Assembly: GCF_008329905.1 (NCBI RefSeq)
Contig: NZ_CP032155.1
Coordinates: 2,232,001 to 2,296,000 of the forward strand
From: Mycobacterium sp. ELW1
Lineage (GTDB): Bacteria; Actinomycetota; Actinomycetes; Mycobacteriales; Mycobacteriaceae
Length of the DNA stretch: 64,000 bases
Reading direction: 5' to 3'
The notes under the pieces were generated by a model. The model did not search any database. It was not told the origin of the DNA and saw only the letters and a list, made by a program, of their open reading frames with translations. Made by a program: the position numbers and the translations under genes. This document shows positions 37,346-45,189 of this stretch, one piece after another; position 1 is the first letter of the stretch, and every line of letters begins with the position of its first letter.

Positions 37346-39358
37346 CTACATGGGGGCGTTGGCCGGCTGGAACACCCCGGTGCTGTCGGCCTCTTCCTCG
37401 GCGCGGATCACGTGCACCACGGCGTTGATCAGCGCCAGGTGGGTGAACGCCTGCGGGAAGTTGCCCAGGTGCCGACCGGTGCGCGGTTCGATCTCCTCGG
37501 CATACAGATGCAGCGGGCTGGCAAAGGACAGCAACCGCTCGCACAGATGCCGGGCCCGGCTGACCTCGCCGACCTCGACCAGCGCAGACACCAGCCAGAA
37601 CGAGCAGATCGTGAACGACCCCTCCTCGCCGGACAGGCCATCGTCGGTCTCCTCGACGCGGTAGCGCAGCACCAGCCCGTCTTCGGTGAGCTCGTCGGCG
37701 ATCGCCAGCACCGTGGCCCGCACCCGCGGGTCGTCCGACGGCAGGAACCGTACCAACGGCACCAACAGCAGTGACGCGTCCAGGGCGTCGTCGCCGTAGC
37801 GCTGGGTGAGCACCCCGCGGTCGTCGACGCCGTGCGTCAGGATGTCGGCTTTGATCTCCTCGGCGATCGCCCGCCATTGCTGCGCGTAGCTCTTCTCGCC
37901 GACCAGTTCGGCCAGCTTCGAGCCGCGATCCAGCGCCACCCAGCACATCACCTTCGACGAGGTGAAGTGCTGCGGTTCGCCGCGCACCTCCCAGATGCCC
38001 CGGTCGGGTTCCTTCCAGTGTTTGATCGCCTCTTCGACCTGCTCCTTGAGCACCGGCCAGAGCTGATCGGAGATCTGCTCACGCGACTTGGCGTGCAGAT
38101 ACACCGAGTCCAGCATGGTGCCCCAGATGTCGTGCTGCATCTGGTTGTAGGCGCCGTTGCCGATGCGCACCGGCCGGGCGTTGTCGTAGCCGGACAGGTG
38201 GTGCAGTTCCTCTTCGACCAGTTCGCGTTCCCCGCCGACGGCATACATCACCTGCAGCGGGTGACGTTCGCCATTGTTGGCGCCCGATACGTCGGCGATG
38301 AAGGCAAAGAAGTCGTCGGCCTCGCGGTCCAGGCCGAGGGTGTAGAGGCCCCACAACGCGAACGTCGAGTCCCGCACCCAGGCGTAGCGGTAGTCCCAGT
38401 TGCGTTCGCCCTGAGGCGTTTCCGGCAGCGACGTGGTGGAGGCGGCCAGTAGCGCGCCGGTCGGTGAGTACGTCAGACCCTTGAGGGTGAGCGCGCTGCG
38501 CTGCAGATACGACCGCCACGGATGGTCCGGGAAATCGCCGATGTTGATCCACTGCCGCCACGCCTCGCTGGTCTGCCACATCTTGTCCGCGGCTTCTTCG
38601 TAAGTCTGCGGCGCCGGGTGCTTGGACCAGGACAGTGCGACGAAGACGTTGTCGCCTTCTTTGAGGCGGGTGCGGGCGCGGGCTTCGCGGCCCTCGAGGC
38701 CGATGCGCAGGTTCGTGGTCAGCCGCAGCGTGGGATTCGCGTCGGGATCCGTCCTGGCCCGGGCGATCGCCTCGCCGTAGGCATTGGCCGAGTACTCCCA
38801 GGCGGCATTGACGCGGCCGTAGTCGAAGGACGGCTCGCAGTTCATCACCACCTCGACCGTGCCGCTCACACAGCGCACCGTGCGCAGCAGGATGTGCTCG
38901 GCATCCCAGTCCATCGGTGTGCGCCGGTGCGTCCGCGACCGGGTTTCGATGTCGTGCCAGGGGCCCATCACGAGTGCTTCACGCACGATCAGCCAGCCGG
39001 TGTGCGTCTGCCAGGTGGTCTCCAGGATGAGGCTGCCGGGCAGATAGCGGCGGGCTGCCGGAACCGACACCCCGTAGGGGCCCAGCCGGAAGTGCCCGGC
39101 GCCGCGGTCCAGGATCGCTCCGAAAACGCTGGGGGAGTCGGGCCGGGGAACGCACAGCCACTCGACGGCGCCCGCCGACGAGATCAGGCAGGTGTTCTCG
39201 CAGTCGGAGAGGAAGCCGTAGTCCGCGATCGGCGGGAACGGGTTGCGCAGCGCAGCCGGCGAGGCATAGGGCACCGGGGCGGTCACGGACAACGGTGCGG
39301 GCGCCTGGACGCGCACGGCGTCGGTGTTCTCACCGGCTGGCTGGGCTTGGAGGACCAT
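37346..39358 (-). CDS. treH: GH15-family trehalase
   Basis: A 670-residue glycoside hydrolase family 15 protein with an N-terminal beta-sandwich domain (IADYGFLSDCENTCLISSAGAVEWLCVPRPDSPSVFGAILD) and an (alpha/alpha)6 barrel: WDYRYAWVRDSTFALWGLYTLG, GNGAYNQMQHDIWG and GIWEVRGEPQHFTSSKVMCWVALDR, the last carrying the general acid Glu region. Position next to the LppR genes and length match Rv2402, a mycobacterial trehalase that splits trehalose to glucose. Start at 39358; the first ~30 residues are variable. Glucoamylase activity cannot be excluded by sequence. Confidence 0.83.
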   Translation of the reverse strand: MVLQAQPAGENTDAVRVQAPAPLSVTAPVPYASPAALRNPFPPIADYGFLSDCENTCLISSAGAVEWLCVPRPDSPSVFGAILDRGAGHFRLGPYGVSVPAARRYLPGSLILETTWQTHTGWLIVREALVMGPWHDIETRSRTHRRTPMDWDAEHILLRTVRCVSGTVEVVMNCEPSFDYGRVNAAWEYSANAYGEAIARARTDPDANPTLRLTTNLRIGLEGREARARTRLKEGDNVFVALSWSKHPAPQTYEEAADKMWQTSEAWRQWINIGDFPDHPWRSYLQRSALTLKGLTYSPTGALLAASTTSLPETPQGERNWDYRYAWVRDSTFALWGLYTLGLDREADDFFAFIADVSGANNGERHPLQVMYAVGGERELVEEELHHLSGYDNARPVRIGNGAYNQMQHDIWGTMLDSVYLHAKSREQISDQLWPVLKEQVEEAIKHWKEPDRGIWEVRGEPQHFTSSKVMCWVALDRGSKLAELVGEKSYAQQWRAIAEEIKADILTHGVDDRGVLTQRYGDDALDASLLLVPLVRFLPSDDPRVRATVLAIADELTEDGLVLRYRVEETDDGLSGEEGSFTICSFWLVSALVEVGEVSRARHLCERLLSFASPLHLYAEEIEPRTGRHLGNFPQAFTHLALINAVVHVIRAEEEADSTGVFQPANAPM

Positions 39359-39455
39359 CTGGACATCATCGAACGCCGACCCTGTTGCCGTCTACTTATG
39401 CCCCGATCCGTGGCTTTGCTGTTACCGCGGCAAAGACCCGCAGGCAGGCACCGCC

Positions 39456-39461
39456 TACGCT
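39456..39461 (+). promoter_or_regulatory. -10 element (TACGCT) before the small membrane protein gene
   Basis: TACGCT fits TANNNT and ends 6 bases before the ATG at 39468, as for a leaderless transcript. Confidence 0.4.
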
Positions 39462-39467
39462 GGAGCA

Positions 39468-39662
39468 ATGCAGGGAGTGCTGAGCTGGTGGGACGGCGTC
39501 GAACTGTGGTTGTCCGGGCTGGGTTTCGTTGTTCAGACCATCATCGTGATGCCCGTCGTTCTGCTGCTCGCCTATGCCATCGCGATAGTGATCGATGCGC
39601 TCCTCGGCAACGGCATGCGGCTGGTGCGCCGGGTGCGTCACGCTGACCGGCGGCAGGAGTGA
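39468..39662 (+). CDS. Small membrane protein (Rv2401A-like), 64 residues
   Basis: A 64-residue protein with one strongly hydrophobic segment (LGFVVQTIIVMPVVLLLAYA, about residues 22-45) followed by a basic cytosolic tail (MRLVRRVRHADRR). Position between trehalase and subI matches the small membrane ORF Rv2401A of M. tuberculosis as I recall. The ATG follows a good -10 at leaderless distance. Function unknown; its stop is 5 bases before an even smaller membrane ORF. Confidence 0.72.
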   Translation: MQGVLSWWDGVELWLSGLGFVVQTIIVMPVVLLLAYAIAIVIDALLGNGMRLVRRVRHADRRQE

Positions 39663-39667
39663 CGGGA

Positions 39668-39745
39668 ATGCCACGATCACGCGTCACGCTCGCCCTGGTG
39701 GCCCTGCTGGTTTTGATCATCGTGCTGTGGCTGGTCAACCGCTGA
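39668..39745 (+). CDS. 25-residue single-helix membrane protein
   Basis: A tiny ORF, 5 bases after the previous gene, with GGAG (39655-39658) as a ribosome site. The product is a short basic start (MPRSR) and one hydrophobic helix (LALVALLVLIIVLWLV) ending NR. The composition is exactly that of small single-pass proteins and the spacing implies translational coupling with the 64-residue protein, so a two-part membrane complex is possible. Too small for most gene finders; unproven. Confidence 0.5.
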   Translation: MPRSRVTLALVALLVLIIVLWLVNR

Positions 39746-39776
39746 TACCTCCGCTGGTCGTCCACCGGAACTCTGT

Positions 39777-39782
39777 TAAGCT
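39777..39782 (+). promoter_or_regulatory. -10 element (TAAGCT) of the leaderless cysteine sORF and sulfate importer operon
   Basis: TAAGCT fits TANNNT and ends exactly 7 bases before the ATG at 39790, the classic leaderless arrangement. Confidence 0.6.
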
Positions 39783-39789
39783 TCGCGCC

Positions 39790-39882
39790 ATGCATTTGGC
39801 GACCGGTTACGGCGAGGGCCATATTTTGGCCCTCATTGCCGTTGGCCCGTTGGCCGTTGCTGATGTTGCATGTTGTCGCTGA
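39790..39882 (+). CDS. Leaderless 30-codon ORF ending in a Cys-Cys pair, cysteine attenuator of subI operon
   Basis: Thirty codons, no ribosome site, ATG 7 bases after a -10 hexamer. The sequence is ordinary until the end: codons 28 and 29 are TGT TGT (Cys-Cys), followed by CGC and TGA. In mycobacteria, leaderless ORFs with consecutive cysteine codons upstream of sulfur genes have been described as cysteine-responsive attenuators, including upstream of subI in M. smegmatis (from memory). When cysteine is short the ribosome would stall at these codons and allow expression of subI, 122 bases downstream. The peptide itself need not function. Confidence 0.72.
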   Translation: MHLATGYGEGHILALIAVGPLAVADVACCR

Positions 39883-40004
39883 CACCGTTATGCCCGTCCG
39901 CGGTCTGGTGTCGGTGATGGTCGTTGACATTTTGTTGTCCAACATCGCCATTCCGTTGCGACGGGGCTCGATTCGCCCGTAACCCGCAATGAGAAAGGCA
40001 AGCA
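39883..40004 (+). promoter_or_regulatory. Leader between the cysteine sORF and subI
   Basis: 122 bases with small stem possibilities (ACACC/GGTGT around 39881-39910; ACGGG/CCCGT around 39960-39980) but no GC stem with a T-tract, so no obvious intrinsic terminator. The subI ribosome site is GAAAGG near 39991-39996. Control is more likely through RNA folding over the ribosome site or Rho. Confidence 0.4.
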
Positions 40005-41045
40005 ATGCCCAAGATTCACCTTCCCGGTCGCCGGTGGAGTACCGCCGTGGCGTTGGCGACGACCGCAACGGTGCTCGCCGCGTGCGGTGGCGGCGGTTCG
40101 AGCGACGTCGCCGGTGGCGGAAACCAGCCGAAGGCTGACACCACCCTCACCCTGGTCGCGTACGCCGTGCCCGAGCCCGGCTGGAGCAAGATCATCCCGG
40201 CGTTCGCCGCAACCCCGGAGGGCAAGGGTGTCGCAGTGACGACCTCCTACGGCGCCTCCGGTGACCAGTCGCGTGGTGTGGTCGACGGCAAGCCGGCCGA
40301 CATCGTGAACTTCTCCGTCGAGCCCGACGTCACCCGCCTGGTCAAGGCGAACAAGGTGGCCGCCGACTGGAACAAGTCCACCACCAAGGGCATCCCGTTC
40401 GGTTCGGTCGTGTCGCTGGTCGTCCGCAAGGGCAACCCGAAGAACATCAAGGACTGGGACGACCTGCTGCAGCCCGGTATCGAGGTGGTCACCCCGAGCC
40501 CGCTGAGTTCAGGATCGGCCAAGTGGAACCTGTTGGCGCCCTACGCCGCCAAGAGCAACGGCGGCCAGGACGAGCAAGCCGGCCTGGACTTCGTCACCAA
40601 GCTGGTGACCGAGCACGTCAAGACCCGTCCGGGATCCGGCCGCGAGGCCACCGACGTGTTCCTGCAGGGCACCGGCGATGTGCTGATCAGCTACGAGAAC
40701 GAGGCGATCAACACCGAGCGGCAGGGCAAGCCCGTCGAGCACGTCAACCCGCCGCAGACGTTCAAGATCGAGAACCCGGTGGCGGTGGTGACCACCAGCG
40801 CCCACCTGGACAAGGCAACCGCGCTGAACAACTACCTGTTCACCCCGGAAGGTCAGAAGATCTGGGCACAGGCCGGTTTCCGTCCCGTCGATCCGGCGGT
40901 GGCCGCTGACTTCGCCACCGACTTCCCGACGCCGCAGAAGCTCTGGACGATTGCCGATCTCGGTGGCTGGAGCAAGGTGGATCCGGCACTGTTCGACAAG
41001 GACAATGGCACCATTACGAAGATCTACAAGCAGGCCACTGGATGA
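40005..41045 (+). CDS. subI: Sulfate ABC transporter substrate-binding lipoprotein
   Basis: A 346-residue binding protein with signal peptide and lipobox LAAC (Cys27), followed by a Gly-rich linker and the sulfate/thiosulfate-binding fold: LTLVAYAVPEPGWSKIIPAF, VTTSYGASGDQSRGV, FSVEPDVTRLV and TPSPLSSGSAKWNLLAPYAA. It captures sulfate outside the membrane for CysTWA. ATGA overlap with cysT. Position equals Rv2400c. Confidence 0.95.
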   Translation: MPKIHLPGRRWSTAVALATTATVLAACGGGGSSDVAGGGNQPKADTTLTLVAYAVPEPGWSKIIPAFAATPEGKGVAVTTSYGASGDQSRGVVDGKPADIVNFSVEPDVTRLVKANKVAADWNKSTTKGIPFGSVVSLVVRKGNPKNIKDWDDLLQPGIEVVTPSPLSSGSAKWNLLAPYAAKSNGGQDEQAGLDFVTKLVTEHVKTRPGSGREATDVFLQGTGDVLISYENEAINTERQGKPVEHVNPPQTFKIENPVAVVTTSAHLDKATALNNYLFTPEGQKIWAQAGFRPVDPAVAADFATDFPTPQKLWTIADLGGWSKVDPALFDKDNGTITKIYKQATG

Positions 41046-41923
41046 CAGCAGCTATCGAGCCAAATCCTCAGGCGGTCCGGCCCGAGCTCACCCCGAGTGA
41101 GCCGGGCGGGCCGTCCGGCTTCCTGGCCCGCAGGCATGGCACCACGAGCCTGCGGGTCGGTGCCGCGTCGATCTGGCTGAGCGTCATCGTCCTGCTGCCG
41201 CTGGCCGCGATCGTCTGGCAGTCGGCCAAGGGCGGCTGGCACGCCTTCTGGGTGACCGTCACCTCCAACGCTGCGCTGGAGTCGTTCAAGGTGACGCTGA
41301 CGATCTCCATCGGCGTCACCCTCGTCAACGCGGTGTTCGGGCTGCTGGTCGCCTGGGTGCTCACCCGCGACGACTTCGCCGGCAAGCGACTGGTCGACGC
41401 GGTGATCGACTTGCCGTTCGCACTGCCCACGATCGTGGCGAGCCTGGTCATGCTGGCGCTCTACGGGCCCAACAGTCCGATCGACCTGCACCTGCAGCAC
41501 ACCAAATGGGGCGTGGGCGTTGCCCTCCTGTTTGTCACGCTGCCCTTTGTGGTGCGCTCGGTTCAGCCCGTGCTCCTCGAACTCGACCGCGAAGTCGAGG
41601 AAGCCGCCGCATCGCTGGGCGCGACCAACTTCGTCATCTTCACCAAGGTGATCCTGCCGGCGTTGCTGCCGTCGCTGCTGTCCGGTGCCGGGCTGGCGTT
41701 CTCCCGTGCGATCGGCGAGTTCGGCTCGGTGGTCCTGATCGGCGGCGCGGTACCGGGAGAGACCGAAGTCTCCTCGCAGTGGATCCGCACGCTGATCGAG
41801 AACGACGATCGCACCGGCGCGGCCGCCATTTCGATTGTGCTGCTGATTCTCTCGTTCATCGTCTTGTTCATCCTGCGCGCGATCGGTTCGCGCGCCGCCA
41901 AGCGGGAGGAGCTGTCGGCATGA
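41042..41923 (+). CDS. cysT: Sulfate ABC transporter permease CysT
   Basis: A 293-residue permease with about six membrane helices and the cytosolic EAA loop (EVEEAAASLGATNFVIFTKVILPALLPSLLSG). An N-terminal cytosolic segment of ~35 residues precedes helix 1. Forms the membrane channel with CysW. Overlaps subI by 4 bases and cysW by 4. Confidence 0.94.
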   Translation: MTAAIEPNPQAVRPELTPSEPGGPSGFLARRHGTTSLRVGAASIWLSVIVLLPLAAIVWQSAKGGWHAFWVTVTSNAALESFKVTLTISIGVTLVNAVFGLLVAWVLTRDDFAGKRLVDAVIDLPFALPTIVASLVMLALYGPNSPIDLHLQHTKWGVGVALLFVTLPFVVRSVQPVLLELDREVEEAAASLGATNFVIFTKVILPALLPSLLSGAGLAFSRAIGEFGSVVLIGGAVPGETEVSSQWIRTLIENDDRTGAAAISIVLLILSFIVLFILRAIGSRAAKREELSA

Positions 41924-42732
41924 TCCTGTCTCCGCTGGTGCGCTATCTCACCCGCTACCTAGCGCTGGCCTACATCCTGGTGCTGGTGCTCGTACCCGTC
42001 GGTCTGATCCTGTGGCGGACCTTCGCGCCCGGCTTCGGTGCGTTTGTCGCGTCCATCACCACGCCCGCCGCGATCTCGGCACTGCAGCTGTCACTGCTGG
42101 TGGTGGCGATCGTGGTGCCGCTCAACGTGATCTTCGGGGTCCCGACCGCGCTGGTGCTCGCGCGCAACAAGTTCCGTGGCAAGTCGGCGCTGCAGGCCGT
42201 CATCGACCTTCCGTTCGCGGTGTCGCCGGTGGTCGTGGGTGTGGCGCTGATCCTGTTGTGGGGCAGTGCCGGATTGTTCGGGTTCGTCGAGAACAACCTC
42301 GGTCTGCAGATCATCTTCGGCTTCCCGGGCATCGTGCTGGCCAGCATCTTCGTCACCGTTCCGTTCGTGATCCGCGAGGTCGAGCCCGTTCTGCACGAGC
42401 TCGGCACCGATCAGGAGCAGGCGGCGGCCACCCTGGGATCCAGCTGGTGGCAGACGTTCTGGCGGATCACCCTGCCGTCGATTCGCTGGGGTCTGACCTA
42501 CGGCATTGTGCTGACCGTCGCCCGCACGCTCGGTGAGTACGGCGCGGTGATCATGGTGTCCTCCAATCTGCCCGGCACATCACAAACCCTGACCCTGCTG
42601 GTCTCCGACCGCTACAGCCGTGGTGCCGAATACGGCGCCTACGCCGTCTCGACACTGTTGATGGCCGTCGCGGTACTGGTCCTGGTCGTCCAGGTGATCC
42701 TGGACGCACGACGGGCCAAGGCGAGCGAGTAA
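41920..42732 (+). CDS. cysW: Sulfate ABC transporter permease CysW
   Basis: A 270-residue permease: helices at about 15-35 (YILVLVLVPVGLILW), four more, and the EAA loop DQEQAAATLGSSWWQTFWRITLPSIRWGLTYG. Start ATG 41920 overlaps the cysT stop (ATGA). cysA follows after 21 bases. Confidence 0.94.
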   Translation: MILSPLVRYLTRYLALAYILVLVLVPVGLILWRTFAPGFGAFVASITTPAAISALQLSLLVVAIVVPLNVIFGVPTALVLARNKFRGKSALQAVIDLPFAVSPVVVGVALILLWGSAGLFGFVENNLGLQIIFGFPGIVLASIFVTVPFVIREVEPVLHELGTDQEQAAATLGSSWWQTFWRITLPSIRWGLTYGIVLTVARTLGEYGAVIMVSSNLPGTSQTLTLLVSDRYSRGAEYGAYAVSTLLMAVAVLVLVVQVILDARRAKASE

Positions 42733-42753
42733 TCCCCTAGGAGAACGACTCTT

Positions 42754-43776
42754 ATGACCAATGCCATCACCGTCACCGGGGCCAACAAGCGGTACGGCGA
42801 TTTCGCCGCCCTCGACAACGTCGATTTCGTGGTACCGGCCGGGTCGTTGACAGCGCTGCTCGGCCCCAGCGGCTCCGGGAAATCGACGCTACTGCGCGCC
42901 ATCGCCGGACTGGATCAGCCCGACACCGGCACCATCACCATCAACGGGCGCGACGTCACCAACGTGCCCCCGCAGCGGCGTGGAATCGGCTTCGTGTTCC
43001 AGCACTATGCCGCGTTCAAGCACCTGACGGTGCGAGACAACGTGGCGTTCGGACTCAAGATCCGCAAGAAGCCGAAAGCCGAGGTCAAAGCAAAGGTCGA
43101 CGACTTGCTCGAGGTCGTCGGTCTGGCCGGCTTCCAAACCCGTTATCCCAACCAGCTTTCCGGTGGTCAGCGCCAGCGGATGGCGCTCGCGCGGGCGTTG
43201 GCCGTCGACCCCGAGGTGCTCCTGCTCGACGAACCCTTCGGCGCGCTGGACGCGAAGGTCCGCGAGGATCTGCGGACCTGGCTGCGCCGGCTGCACGACG
43301 AGGTACATGTCACGACGGTGCTCGTCACCCACGACCAGGCTGAGGCCCTCGACGTCGCCGACCGGATCGCTGTGCTCAACAAGGGACGCATCGAACAGGT
43401 CGGCTCGCCGACCGACGTCTACGACGGCCCGGCCAACGCGTTCGTGATGTCCTTCCTCGGCACTGTGTCCTCGCTCAACGGAATCCTGGTGCGCCCGCAC
43501 GATATTCGAGTGGGCCGTAACCCGGAGATGGCGATCGCGGCGGGCGACGGCACGGCCGAGTCGACCGGAGTCACCCGTGCCACAATCGACCGGGTTGTGT
43601 ACTTGGGCTTCGAGGTGCGCGTCGAATTGACCAGCGCCACCAACGGCGCCCCGTTCACTGCGCAGATCACTCGCGGCGATGCCGAGGCACTGGGGTTGAA
43701 AGAGGGCGACACGGTGTATGTGCGGGCCACCCGGGTTCCGCCGATCGCCGGTGAGGTTCAGGTCGCGGCCAGTTAG
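42754..43776 (+). CDS. cysA: Sulfate ABC transporter ATP-binding protein
   Basis: A 340-residue ATPase: Walker [10 protein letters not shown] (residues about 36-44), Q-loop FVFQHYAAF, signature [15 protein letters not shown], Walker [14 protein letters not shown]-loop [10 protein letters not shown], and a C-terminal TOBE-like regulatory domain. Ribosome site AGGAG 7 bases upstream. Its stop overlaps the opposing sirB stop by 4 bases. Confidence 0.95.
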   Translation: MTNAITVTGANKRYGDFAALDNVDFVVPAGSLTALLGPSGSGKSTLLRAIAGLDQPDTGTITINGRDVTNVPPQRRGIGFVFQHYAAFKHLTVRDNVAFGLKIRKKPKAEVKAKVDDLLEVVGLAGFQTRYPNQLSGGQRQRMALARALAVDPEVLLLDEPFGALDAKVREDLRTWLRRLHDEVHVTTVLVTHDQAEALDVADRIAVLNKGRIEQVGSPTDVYDGPANAFVMSFLGTVSSLNGILVRPHDIRVGRNPEMAIAAGDGTAESTGVTRATIDRVVYLGFEVRVELTSATNGAPFTAQITRGDAEALGLKEGDTVYVRATRVPPIAGEVQVAAS

Positions 43777-44479
43777 GCGGCGACCCGGTTCGCGACCGCG
43801 ATATCGAATCGGTCGAGCACCGTCTCGGCCACCAGCCGATGCGCGCCCAGCGGCGCGACCATGGACAGGCCTTCGGCATCGGCGATTGCGGCCACCCGGT
43901 CGGTGATGCGGCCCGGCGCGATGAACCACGGCGCCACGACAATCCGCCGCGCGCCGCGCGCGCCCGCAGCAGGTCAATGCCGTGTTGTACCGACGGCTGG
44001 GGACCGGTGGCGTAGGCGACCTGAACGCCCGACCACCGGGTCCCATGTCCCAACGTGTCGGCGAGCGCCGCGGTGCGGGCGTTGGCGGCGGCATGGGAGG
44101 ATCCCACCGCCACCACCAGCACGCCGAGGCCGCGCTCGAATTGATGAATCTGATGCTCCGCCAAGCGTTCCCGCATGGCCATCAGTAGACGCGGATCCTC
44201 GCCGAGGGTGTCGGCCTGGATCACGTCGGCGCCGGTGTCGGCGATCATCGCCGGGATGTCGACGCGGGCGTGGTAGGCGCTCGCCAACAGCAGCGGGACG
44301 ACGACGGCCGGCCCGTCGAGTGCTCGCAGAACATCACTCAGATTGGGGGCGTGCTTCTCGCAGAATGCCACGCGCACATCGAGATCAGGTCGTAGCTCGC
44401 GAATATTCTCGGCCACCGCATACGTAATGACCGCCGACCGTGGATCGGCGCTGCCGTGCGCGGTGAGGATGAGCGTCAC
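43773..44479 (-). pseudogene. sirB: Sirohydrochlorin ferrochelatase (CbiX/SirB-like), frameshifted
   Basis: The GTG at 44479 overlaps the cysH stop (GTGA) and opens LILTAHGSADPRS, the CbiX/SirB start with its metal-binding His; CEKHAPNLSDVLRAL and LLLASAYHARVDIP follow. After GIDLLRARA (near 43965) the frame is lost. Homologous sequence (IVVAPWFIAPGRITDRVAAIADAEGLS and so on to a TAA at 43773-43775) continues in another frame. The junction is a CG-repeat tract with apparently two extra bases. Corrected, the protein would be about 234 residues. It would insert iron into sirohydrochlorin to make the sirohaem needed by SirA. Real mutation or sequencing error. Confidence 0.78.
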
Positions 44480-45189
44480 GAAACGTGAAGCCCGCATTCG
44501 GTTTTCGCCAGGCCCTGCCAGCGTCCGCTGCGCGGGTCGGCGCCCTCGATCGGCTTGGCCGTGCACGGCGCGCAACCGATCGACGGATAGCCTTCCTCGA
44601 CAAGCGGATTCACCAGAACGCCATTGGCCTGGATATAGGCGTCCATGTCCTCATCGCTCCACGCGGCCAGCGGGTTGATCTTCACCAGCTTGAAGCCTTC
44701 GTCGAAGCTGATCAGCGGTGCGTTCGCGCGAGTGGGTGCCTCGACGCGCCGGATGCCGGTGACCCAGGCGGCGTATCCGCCCAGCGCCTTGCTCAGCGGG
44801 ACCACCTTGCGCAACCGGCAGCATTCGCCCGGATTGCTGGCGAACAGGTCCTTGCCCAGCAGCTGATCTTGCTGGGTCACGCTGTGCTCGGGAGTGACAT
44901 TGACGACGTGGATGTCGTACACCGCCTCGACCGCGTCGCGGGTACCGATCGTCTCGGCGAAGTGGTAGCCGGTGTCGAGGAACAGCACGTCGACGCCGGG
45001 GCGCACCTTCGATGCCATGTCGACCAGCACCGCGTCCTGCATGTTGGAGGCGACGACGTAGTCACCGCCGAAGTGTTTGTCGGTCCAGGCCAGCAGCTCG
45101 AGCGCACTGGCGCCGTCGAGTTCGGCTGCGCCACGTTCTGCAAGCTCCCGCAGCTCGGCCTCAGTCACCCTGTCCACCCCAATACTCAT
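44476..45189 (-). CDS. cysH: Adenylyl-sulfate (APS) reductase
   Basis: A 237-residue iron-sulfur CysH: the cysteine pairs GECCRLRKV and IGCAPCT ligate a [4Fe-4S] cluster, marking it as an APS rather than PAPS reductase, and the C-terminal catalytic cysteine is in KTECGLH. The PP-loop region is VVASNMQDAVLVDM. It reduces APS to sulfite with thioredoxin. ATGA overlap with sirA upstream and GTGA with sirB downstream. Confidence 0.94.
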   Translation of the reverse strand: MSIGVDRVTEAELRELAERGAAELDGASALELLAWTDKHFGGDYVVASNMQDAVLVDMASKVRPGVDVLFLDTGYHFAETIGTRDAVEAVYDIHVVNVTPEHSVTQQDQLLGKDLFASNPGECCRLRKVVPLSKALGGYAAWVTGIRRVEAPTRANAPLISFDEGFKLVKINPLAAWSDEDMDAYIQANGVLVNPLVEEGYPSIGCAPCTAKPIEGADPRSGRWQGLAKTECGLHVS

